In this document: positions 53,640-60,539 of the stretch, piece by piece
Numbering within the stretch: the stretch's first letter is position 1
Layout: each line of letters starts with the position of its first letter
NCBI GenBank assembly: GCA_963789215.1
Contig: CAWBJY010000012.1
Location: forward strand, 62,001-126,000
Direction of reading: 5' to 3'
DNA from: Phormidesmis sp963789215
GTDB taxonomy: Bacteria; Cyanobacteriota; Cyanobacteriia; Phormidesmidales; Phormidesmidaceae
Length of the DNA: 64,000 nucleotides
Made by a program: the position numbers and the translations under genes
Notes under the pieces: generated by a model
Told to the model about the DNA's origin: nothing
Databases searched by the model: none
The model's input: only the letters and a program-made list of their open reading frames with translations

Positions 53640-54305
53640 ATGGCGTCTAATCCCGATCGCGCTGAGTCTAATCCTATAGAGCCAGTCCCCTCACGCCCAG
53701 ATCAATCCCCTTCTGATCAATCTTCTGCTCCATCCTCTTCCGGCCAGTCATGGTGGATAGAAGCTTTGCAAACGGTGGGAATCAGTATCGTTCTAGCATT
53801 GGGAGTTCGCACGCTTGTAGCAGAAGCTCGATATATTCCTTCAGGCTCTATGCTGCCAACGCTCGAAATCAACGATCGCCTGATTATCGAAAAAATTAGC
53901 TATCACTTTCACGACCCCAATCGAGGCGACATCGTTGTTTTTCATCCACCTGCAGCGGCTGGCGAGCAGTTCGCTAAAACAGCTTTTATTAAGCGAGTTG
54001 TTGGCCTACCCGGAGAAACCGTCGAAGTTAAAAACGGCAGCGTTTATATTAACGGCTCGCCGCTAACAGAAGGCTATATAGAAGCGCCGCCGAACTATAA
54101 TCTGGCCCCTGAGACGGTGCCCGCAGATTCCTATTTAGTTTTTGGAGATAATCGTAATAATAGCGACGATGGCCACGTATGGGGATTTTTACCGGGCGAT
54201 CGCATTATTGGCCGGGCCACCGTTCGGTTTTGGCCGCTCAGCCGCTTGGCCTATCTCGCAGATCCTAGTTACTCGCCTGAAAATGTGACTCATTCGGGAG
54301 CTTAA
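53640..54305 (+). CDS. lepB: Signal peptidase I
   Basis: A type I signal peptidase that cleaves exported proteins on the outer side of the membrane. One helix (GISIVLALGVRTLV) is followed by the active-site Ser in IPSGSMLPTLEINDRL, the general-base Lys in AFIKRVVGLPGETVEV, and the VFGDNRNNSDDGHVWGF motif. A Pro/Ser-rich cytoplasmic tail precedes the helix (residues 1-35). Length (221) is normal for a cyanobacterial LepB. It is monocistronic as far as can be seen. Confidence 0.92.
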   Translation: MASNPDRAESNPIEPVPSRPDQSPSDQSSAPSSSGQSWWIEALQTVGISIVLALGVRTLVAEARYIPSGSMLPTLEINDRLIIEKISYHFHDPNRGDIVVFHPPAAAGEQFAKTAFIKRVVGLPGETVEVKNGSVYINGSPLTEGYIEAPPNYNLAPETVPADSYLVFGDNRNNSDDGHVWGFLPGDRIIGRATVRFWPLSRLAYLADPSYSPENVTHSGA

Positions 54306-54307
54306 AC

Positions 54308-54548
54308 ATGACTCGGCTTAAACTTATGGGCGCTGGCCGGTGGCTTGGCTACAGACATGTGCAGGTTTTAGATCGCGTCTGCCAAGCGGCGCAAGAGATT
54401 AAGTCTCTCGAAGATCAGTACTGTCAGGTCAATAATGCGAATAATGCGACTGTTTGAAGTTCCCGCTGAAGATCTGGCCCACCCTGGATTGTTTGGTCGC
54501 TTTTCTCTCAACCTCAAACAAACAAAGCAGCATAAAAGCAACCTATAG
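54308..54548 (+). pseudogene. Possible broken small gene
   Basis: Two short frames follow each other with a one-base shift near 54440-54455. The first (54308-54457) encodes VLDRVCQAAQEIKSLEDQYC, similar to helical segments of some cyanobacterial proteins. The second (54444-54548) encodes FEVPAEDLAHPGLFGRFSLN. Neither is recognised as a named family. The frame change falls next to a duplicated AATAATGCG, which could be the cause. It may also be random sequence. Confidence 0.35.
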
Positions 54549-54605
54549 AAGGCTTTCCCACTCAAAACGTTTTTGATAGTCCTCATGGGTTAAAATGACT
54601 GCTGA

Positions 54606-55034
54606 ATGATTAACGAAAAAAGCTGGTGGATTTTTGCGCTGCTCTCTGCCTTTTTTGCAGCATTAACAACAGTTTTTGCTAAAGTTGGCGTAGAATCTAT
54701 AAGTTCTAATTTGGCAACAGCCATTCGGACAGGGGTTATCCTAATCTTGGCCTGGGGGATTGTGTGGGCAAGGGGTGAGACTCAGGCGCTATCGGACATT
54801 TCTCAAAGGACGATGCTGTTTTTATTGCTGTCTGGGCTAGCCACTGGGCTATCTTGGCTATGCTACTTTCGGGCCTTACAGCTCGGCCCCGCGTCCCTAG
54901 TGGCACCGGTTGATAAGTCTAGCTTGGTCTTGATTCTGCTGCTTTCAGCTTCGTTTTTAGGCGAGCCGCTGAACATCAAGGCTGTTGCTGGAACAGTTTT
55001 GATATTAGCTGGAACGCTGGTATTGATCCGGTGA
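54606..55034 (+). CDS. Single-EamA-domain DMT-superfamily transporter
   Basis: A 142-residue, four-to-five-helix protein matching one EamA repeat of the drug/metabolite transporter superfamily (SAFFAALTTVFAKVGVESI, GLATGLSWLCYFRALQLGPA, APVDKSSLVLILLLSASFLGEPL). Because it has only one repeat, it would have to form dimers. The substrate is unknown. Downstream is a small membrane protein preceded by a CTTGCT-N5-CTTGAC box. Confidence 0.75.
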   Translation: MINEKSWWIFALLSAFFAALTTVFAKVGVESISSNLATAIRTGVILILAWGIVWARGETQALSDISQRTMLFLLLSGLATGLSWLCYFRALQLGPASLVAPVDKSSLVLILLLSASFLGEPLNIKAVAGTVLILAGTLVLIR

Positions 55035-55065
55035 GGGCAGAATGCAACTCTGGCCATTCTTTGTC

Positions 55066-55082
55066 CTTGCTAAGTTCTTGAC
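55066..55082 (+). promoter_or_regulatory. Tandem-hexamer box E, upstream of a small protein
   Basis: CTTGCT-AAGTT-CTTGAC, with half-sites 11 bp apart, lies 49 bp before the ATG at 55132. Ten bases after it there is TAAGGT (55093-55098), a weak match to a -10 hexamer. Confidence 0.5.
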
Positions 55083-55131
55083 CTTTAGTATCTAAGGTGA
55101 GTCTGTTCACTCAGTACAGGAGCCTTTTGCC

Positions 55132-55287
55132 ATGAGAAAAAGAGCCTTGTTAGCTATCACCGCGCTTTTGTTGACGCTAGGTATCGCTGGGATTGTTTGG
55201 AGCTTTGCAATCGACTCAACGCCTAGACCCGTCGCTATTATAAAACAGACGCAGATAGCACCCAGCCAGGACATAGCAGAGAAGTAA
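55132..55287 (+). CDS. Small single-span membrane protein
   Basis: A 51-residue frame with the ribosome site ACAGGAG about nine bases before the ATG. Its basic N-terminus (MRKRALLA) is followed by one hydrophobic helix (LLAITALLLTLGIAGIVWSF) and a polar tail. No family is recognised. The box-E regulatory motif before it links it tentatively to the COG4705 and PAP2 genes. Confidence 0.55.
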   Translation: MRKRALLAITALLLTLGIAGIVWSFAIDSTPRPVAIIKQTQIAPSQDIAEK

Positions 55288-55339
55288 GCTACTTTTCTGT
55301 TCTGTTGACTCATCTCCCGTAGTTTCGCCCAAATTTCTT

Positions 55340-56332
55340 ATGCAAGTGACTCTTTCAGAAAAATTGCAGCATCAGAGCATCCGCGCTTCTGCTAGCGATC
55401 GCGACGCAGTAAAAAGCTATCTCCAAGAGATTGGGCGCATTCCTCTGCTCACAGCGGCAGAAGAAATCACGCTAGGCCACCAAGTGCAGGCGATGGTGAT
55501 GCTGCTTGAAAAGAAGAGCGCCCTGACGACGAAACTAGAAGGATCGCCTAGTGACAGCCAATGGGCCAGCGCGGCGAACCTTACGCCCGCAGCGCTAAAG
55601 GCTGCTCTCGAGCAAGGTGACAAAGCCAAGCGGCGGATGATAGAAGCAAACCTGCGGCTAGTAGTATCTGTCGCTAAGAAGTACCAGAGACGAAACCTGG
55701 ATTTTCTAGACCTAATTCAAGAAGGCTCTATCGGTTTGGAGCGAGGCGTGGAGAAATTCGATCCCTCTAGAGGGTTTAAGTTTTCGACCTATGCTTACTG
55801 GTGGATTCGGCAGGCCATTACGAGAGCGATCGCCCAGCAGTCCCGCACTATCCGCCTTCCTATCCATGTCACCGAGAAGCTCAACAAAATCAAGCGCGTC
55901 CAAAGGGAACTCTCTCAGTCGCTGGGTCGTACGCCTACAGTCACCGAAATCGCCGAGCAGCTAGAGATCAGCTTGCAAGATGTAAAACAGTGCCTCCAAG
56001 CATCCCACCATCCGCTATCACTAGATATGAAGGTAGGGGACGATCAAACAACAGAACTACAAGAACTCTTGGAAGACCCTGAAGCACTGCCCGAGGAAGC
56101 CGTTACCCAAAACCAGCTGCAAGCAGACCTTTTGCACCTGCTAGAATCTCTTCCGCCCGTGCAGCAGCAAGTTCTCAATCTTCGCTATGGCCTCAATGGC
56201 GGAGAAGCGCTTTCCTTATCGAGCGTCGGAGAACAGCTTGGCCTCAGCCGCGAGCGCGTCCGTCAGCTTCAGCAAAGTGCGCTCAAACGCCTCCGTCTAA
56301 AGCAAGGCGGTATCCACGATTACTTAGTCTGA
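55340..56332 (+). CDS. Group 2 sigma-70-family RNA polymerase sigma factor
   Basis: A cyanobacterial primary-like sigma factor lacking the essential N-terminal region of SigA. Regions 1.2-2 include AVKSYLQEIGRIPLLTAAEE, then ANLRLVVSVAKKYQRRNLDF, DLIQEGSIGLERGVEKFDPS and GFKFSTYAYWWIRQAITRAI (2.3-2.4). Region 3 and region 4 follow, with VLNLRYGLNGGEALSLSSVG and LGLSRERVRQLQQSALKRL (4.2). At 330 residues it fits group 2 (SigB-E type), which handle stress and nutrient responses; the individual name cannot be fixed. Confidence 0.9.
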   Translation: MQVTLSEKLQHQSIRASASDRDAVKSYLQEIGRIPLLTAAEEITLGHQVQAMVMLLEKKSALTTKLEGSPSDSQWASAANLTPAALKAALEQGDKAKRRMIEANLRLVVSVAKKYQRRNLDFLDLIQEGSIGLERGVEKFDPSRGFKFSTYAYWWIRQAITRAIAQQSRTIRLPIHVTEKLNKIKRVQRELSQSLGRTPTVTEIAEQLEISLQDVKQCLQASHHPLSLDMKVGDDQTTELQELLEDPEALPEEAVTQNQLQADLLHLLESLPPVQQQVLNLRYGLNGGEALSLSSVGEQLGLSRERVRQLQQSALKRLRLKQGGIHDYLV

Positions 56333-56503
56333 TTGCACTACTCAAACAAAAAGCCATGCGCAGCAACAGCTTCAGCCACCGTTACAGGCAATGCCCGGCG
56401 GCTTGCTGAGTTTATTCTGTAGCCATATTCCTTACTACAGCTAGATTTCTTTGCGCTAGGATTCTGCTAAAAAAGAAGAGTAGATAGAAAAAATTGAATC
56501 CAT

Positions 56504-57631
56504 ATGAAAATTTTCGGCTTTGGCGTGCAAAACGCTGACGACAAACTAGCTCCCGTCATGTTTGAACGGCAAGACCCACGCTCCGGCGAGGTAGCCATTA
56601 AAATTACTCACTGCGGCATTTGTCATTCGGATCTTCACCAGGTTCGCAACGACTGGGGAAACACTCAGTACCCTTGTGTCCCAGGACATGAAGTCTCAGG
56701 GGTGGTAACGGCGGTCGGTGAGGGCGTCAAAAAGTTCAAGGAAGGCGATCGCGTCGGCGTTGGTTGCATGGTAAATAGCTGCCAGGTTTGCGACCCCTGC
56801 CAGCGCGGCGAAGAGAACTATTGCAGCGGCCCCAAAAGCTTCACGCTTACCTACAATGGGCCTGCCAATCCTGATGGAACAAATACTTACGGCGGCTACA
56901 CGACCGATCTAGTTGCGCGCGAAGAGTTTGTACTACAGGTTCCCGACGCGGTTAAATCAGAGATGGTCGGTCCAATTCTCTGCGCGGGAATTACCGTTTA
57001 CTCGCCGATGAAGCATTGGAACCTAAAAAAAGGTCAGACGCTGGGTGTCGCAGGCATTGGCGGATTAGGCCACATGGCTATTCAGTTAGGCAAGGCGCTA
57101 GGCGCTGAGGTAGTTGCCTTTACCCGTAGCCCAGAAAAAGAAGACGCCATTCTCAAGCTAGGTGCCGACAAAGTTGTCATCTCGACAGATGATGATCAGA
57201 TGGCATCGATGGCACAAAGTCTAGATCTGCTGATTAATACCATTCCGGTATCTCACGAGCTAGATCCCTACATCGCCCTAATGCGGCCCAACTCCGCTCT
57301 AGTGGTCGTAGGAAACATGATTGACTTTCCAGAGTTCTCGCCCGCTCCGCTAGTATTTAACCGAATCACAGTAGCCGGTTCTCTTATTGGCGGCATTCGC
57401 GAAACTCAAGAAGTGCTGGATCTGTGCGCCGAATACGACATTGCACCTCAGATTAAAATGATTGGCATCGACGAAATCAACGATGTGTTTGACACGCTAG
57501 CAAGCGGTGGCGACAGCGAGTTTCGTCATGTTATCAACATGGAAACCCTGCGAGAGCATAAAGCCATCAAGAATGAAGAGGCAAAAACGATTCCTAACCC
57601 CGATCGTGGTGAAGTGGTAAACCGTAAGTAA
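56504..57631 (+). CDS. Zinc-dependent alcohol dehydrogenase, cinnamyl-alcohol dehydrogenase type
   Basis: A medium-chain dehydrogenase that interconverts aldehydes and alcohols with NADP(H). It has the catalytic zinc ligand in ITHCGICHSDLHQV, GHEVSGVVTAVGEGVKKFKE, the structural zinc cysteines in CQVCDPCQRGEENYC, and the nucleotide loop GVAGIGGLGHMAIQLGKAL. Length (375) is slightly over the usual 350 because of a charged C-terminal tail. The gene stands alone. Confidence 0.88.
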   Translation: MKIFGFGVQNADDKLAPVMFERQDPRSGEVAIKITHCGICHSDLHQVRNDWGNTQYPCVPGHEVSGVVTAVGEGVKKFKEGDRVGVGCMVNSCQVCDPCQRGEENYCSGPKSFTLTYNGPANPDGTNTYGGYTTDLVAREEFVLQVPDAVKSEMVGPILCAGITVYSPMKHWNLKKGQTLGVAGIGGLGHMAIQLGKALGAEVVAFTRSPEKEDAILKLGADKVVISTDDDQMASMAQSLDLLINTIPVSHELDPYIALMRPNSALVVVGNMIDFPEFSPAPLVFNRITVAGSLIGGIRETQEVLDLCAEYDIAPQIKMIGIDEINDVFDTLASGGDSEFRHVINMETLREHKAIKNEEAKTIPNPDRGEVVNRK

Positions 57632-58247
57632 GCTGTCGTTTCTCCTAGATGAAAGATAGCGGTAGCCAGCACGTTGACCCAATGCGATTTCACTGATCTA
57701 ATTTGTTCTTCAGCGCTCTTTATGCGAGCAGTAGCAGGATGCCTCCTTAAGGCAAAAGCTCAACGCTAGGTTCAGGCTTGAACAGCACTTTAGTTTGCGT
57801 CGAAAATGCGATTTGCCAGCGGCTTTCTTCATCTAGGAGAACCAGCAAGCCTTGGGGTTTGAGTAACTTAAACCCCAAGTACGTATACATCCAGAGTGAG
57901 TAGGTCAAATTACTTATTCCCAAGCTCTGATCGCTTCATCAAGACGAGAGCACCAGGGAATAAAAGCAGAGCTAAGTATTGAAGCAGAGCCCAGTATTGA
58001 AGGAGTCCTCTCTACTCGACGTATAGGGGTCTATTTCAGACTATCGCAAGGGCTTTATGCTACAGCACAATTGCCTTATAAAGAATGAATGCTATTTAAT
58101 TGATCGATAAATTTGCATTAAACTCACAAGAAATCAGATAAAGCGCTTACAGGAAAGTCATTTTTTCTATATTTTCTAGATGTCTATTGATATTTATTCC
58201 CATTTAAGATTAGATAGAAATATAGTTACTCCTCCCAATTGGTTCGT
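57632..58247. other. Intergenic region with inverted repeat and possible small peptide
   Basis: About 600 bp, AT-rich toward exbB. It holds a perfect inverted repeat at 57851-57879 (CTTGGGGTTT and AAACCCCAAG, 9-base loop). Apart from a possible 47-codon frame on the minus strand that runs through it (57747-57890), I see no gene, and no clear promoter for exbB was defined. Confidence 0.45.
57747..57890 (-). CDS. Possible small protein of unknown function
   Basis: A 47-residue frame containing GLLVLLDEESRWQIAFSTQ. It looks like a compact alpha/beta segment rather than random sequence, but there is no ribosome site and no recognised family. It may be the C-terminal relic of a larger gene; the inverted repeat at 57851-57879 lies inside it. 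Confidence 0.3.
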   Translation of the reverse strand: MYTYLGFKLLKPQGLLVLLDEESRWQIAFSTQTKVLFKPEPSVELLP

Positions 58248-58904
58248 ATGTCTTTAACCGAAACGTTTGCAGCCGGTGGCATTGTCATGTGGCCGCTATT
58301 ACTTTTTTCCTTGTGCGCGATCGCAGTTACTATCGAGCGCTCCCTATTCTGGCTGCGCATCAAACAGCAAGAGCGCAAAGTCGTCAAAGATGTTTTGCAA
58401 CTCTACCGGGCTAACCCGCCCGCCGTTTTTACCAAGCTCAAGCAAAACATCAACTTGCCCATCTCTCGCATTTTTTTAGAAGCATTAGAGCTAGAAGGTG
58501 CCTCTCCCAATCAGTTTCGACTGGCATTAGAGAGCGCGACTCAAGCAGAACTGCCGCTGCTAAAACGCTTCAACACTGTCTTTGAAACCGTAATTGCAGT
58601 TTCTCCGCTCCTAGGATTGCTCGGTACGATTTTGGGCTTAATTCGTTCGTTTGCGTCACTCAACTTGGGCGGTTTGAGTGGAGGCAACACTGGGCTAGTA
58701 ACGGGCGGAATTAGCGAAGCGTTGGTTTCGACAGCGGCGGGTATGATTGTGGCAATTTTCACACTGCTGTTTGCCAATGTGTTTCGCGGCTTTTACAAAA
58801 GGCAAATCGCGCTGTTACAGGAATACGGCGGTCAGCTTGAGATTCTATACGAATGGCACCATCAGTCTATTAACAACCAGGAGATAGCTTATGCGGGTAA
58901 TTGA
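58248..58904 (+). CDS. exbB: ExbB/TolQ-type proton channel protein
   Basis: A MotA/TolQ/ExbB-family protein with three helices: GGIVMWPLLLFSLCAIAVTI at the start, and the pair VIAVSPLLGLLGTILGLIRS and ISEALVSTAAGMIVAIFTLL that line the proton path. With ExbD and TonB it energises TonB-dependent receptors. The ATG at 58248 is chosen over the TTG at 58239. It overlaps exbD by 14 bp. The nearby TonB receptor makes ExbB more likely than TolQ. Confidence 0.88.
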   Translation: MSLTETFAAGGIVMWPLLLFSLCAIAVTIERSLFWLRIKQQERKVVKDVLQLYRANPPAVFTKLKQNINLPISRIFLEALELEGASPNQFRLALESATQAELPLLKRFNTVFETVIAVSPLLGLLGTILGLIRSFASLNLGGLSGGNTGLVTGGISEALVSTAAGMIVAIFTLLFANVFRGFYKRQIALLQEYGGQLEILYEWHHQSINNQEIAYAGN

Positions 58905-59304
58905 TAACGAAGCCGACGCGCCTTTGACTATTAATATTTTGCCGATGATTGATGTCATCTTTGCAATCCTGGCCTTTTTCATTATTTCGACGTTGTTCTT
59001 AACCCGAGCAGAAGGATTTTCGGTTGACCTGCCAGAAGCTGAAACTTCTCAGTCTCAGCAGGAAACCTTTGTTACGGTCACTATTGAGCGCAACGGGAAC
59101 ATCTCTATAGATAAAGAACCCGTTGAGCTGAGTGAACTAGCTCAAGTGGTAGAGCAACAGATCGGAGATGGATCGTCAGCCCTAGTGACCGTACAGGCAG
59201 ATGAAACGATTGACTACGGACAAGTGATTGCAGTAATGGATAAATTGAGAACGGTGGAAGGTGCAAGCTTGGGCATGGCAACGCAACAACCGGCTCAAGA
59301 ATAA
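58891..59304 (+). CDS. exbD: ExbD/TolR-type energy-coupling protein
   Basis: A single-span protein with NILPMIDVIFAILAFFIIST, which contains the membrane Asp that carries protons, then a periplasmic domain. AGGAG lies before the ATG at 58891, inside exbB. It pairs with ExbB to power siderophore uptake through TonB. Length (137) is usual. Confidence 0.88.
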   Translation: MRVIDNEADAPLTINILPMIDVIFAILAFFIISTLFLTRAEGFSVDLPEAETSQSQQETFVTVTIERNGNISIDKEPVELSELAQVVEQQIGDGSSALVTVQADETIDYGQVIAVMDKLRTVEGASLGMATQQPAQE

Positions 59305-59339
59305 TTTTTTCGATAAAGTAAAAGTACCTGTGTTGGCCT

Positions 59340-60389
59340 ATGCCGTTAAATAATGTTGCCCGACCTACTGCCGTGCCACTAGAAGCGGTAATCCAAGCAG
59401 AGCGCAGGCGAAGTCCTGGGGCTATTCAATTAGCCCCAGATTCTGGTTTTACTGCAACCTCTTCTCTTTCCAATCGAGTCGGCGATGGGTTTAGCAAACA
59501 TTGGCCGCTGCGTCCTGGCCTAAGCCTGATGATTCGCAATTTAACATTCCGAGAAAAGGTTGTTGTTAAACGGAGCGAATCGCAGGGAAACCCCACGCTA
59601 GGGATGAGTTTTTGCCTTAAAGGAACTGTTCGAGGTCGCAGTGCTCATAATCAGAAAACGGTTCAGATTCAGTCTGGGCAGGCGAGTTTAGGGATATTGA
59701 ATAGCGCGGGCTGGACGATAGAATACGCGGCTAAACAGCTGATATTAGTTCATTTGCATATCCGACCTGATGCTGTTGGTCTTGATAATCAGAAGGTGAT
59801 TAATCGGCTACCCGACGCTTTGAGGATAGCGATGACAACGCGCAATCCAACCGATTATTTTCAAGCGCATACTATGACCACCGTCATGACTGCGACAGTC
59901 CAACAGTTATTGAACTGTCCGTACCGTGGGCTGCCTCAAGGCTTGTATCTAGAGAGCAAAGCCATTGAGCTAATGAGCCTGTACTTTGATCAAATATTGT
60001 CAACCCAAGGTTCAGAGCCGGTTTCGGCTGATATGCCTTCTGGTTCGGCTTCTAGCTTGAAAGAGGAAGAAGTGGAGCAGATTTGCCAGGCTAGAGATAT
60101 TCTGCTCGATCAGCTTGCTAATCCGCCAAAGCTGATTGAGCTGGCCCATCAAGTAGGACTGAACGATCGCAAGCTAAAACAAGGATTTCGTCAGGTATTT
60201 GGAACAACGGTGTTTGGGTATTTGCACAGCTATCGAATGCAGCAGGCGCGGCAGCTGTTGTTGATGCCTAGAACCACGATTGCTAGTGTCGCCCAGAGCA
60301 TCGGCTATGCAAACCCTGAAGCGTTTAGCGTGGCCTTTCGCCGCACCTTTAAAGTGAGTCCTAAAGCCTACCAAATGCAACAACGTTAG
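59340..60389 (+). CDS. AraC-family transcriptional regulator, PchR type
   Basis: An N-terminal ligand domain (about residues 60-200: ASLGILNSAGWTIEYAAKQL) and a C-terminal AraC DNA-binding domain with two helix-turn-helix units: LIELAHQVGLNDRKLKQGF and SVAQSIGYANPEAFSVAFRR, ending VSPKAYQMQQR. PchR-type proteins activate siderophore-receptor genes when they bind the ferric siderophore. Its gene lies between exbD and the TonB receptor. Three direct repeats at 60411-60470 are its most likely target. Confidence 0.85.
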   Translation: MPLNNVARPTAVPLEAVIQAERRRSPGAIQLAPDSGFTATSSLSNRVGDGFSKHWPLRPGLSLMIRNLTFREKVVVKRSESQGNPTLGMSFCLKGTVRGRSAHNQKTVQIQSGQASLGILNSAGWTIEYAAKQLILVHLHIRPDAVGLDNQKVINRLPDALRIAMTTRNPTDYFQAHTMTTVMTATVQQLLNCPYRGLPQGLYLESKAIELMSLYFDQILSTQGSEPVSADMPSGSASSLKEEEVEQICQARDILLDQLANPPKLIELAHQVGLNDRKLKQGFRQVFGTTVFGYLHSYRMQQARQLLLMPRTTIASVAQSIGYANPEAFSVAFRRTFKVSPKAYQMQQR

Positions 60390-60410
60390 CCGGAACGTTA
60401 GCCAGCTAGA

Positions 60411-60470
60411 GACAACAAAAAAAGTCCGGTTGAGACAGAAAAAAGTCCGGTTGACAAAGAAAATAGTCAA
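60411..60470. promoter_or_regulatory. Three direct repeats before the TonB receptor gene (candidate PchR box)
   Basis: Copies begin at 60411, 60434 and 60455. The first two share AAAAAAGTCCGGTTGA preceded by GACA; the third is shorter (GACAAAGAAAATAGTC). They lie between the regulator gene and the receptor gene. AraC proteins usually bind such direct repeats, so this is the candidate operator. A TTGACA (60494-60499) follows, with a loose -10 (TTTAAT, 60519-60524). Confidence 0.6.
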
Positions 60471-60539
60471 CCCAACTCGATATCATCGGTTCATTGACAT
60501 TATTGGGAATAAATCTCATTTAATACCGTGAACTTAGGC

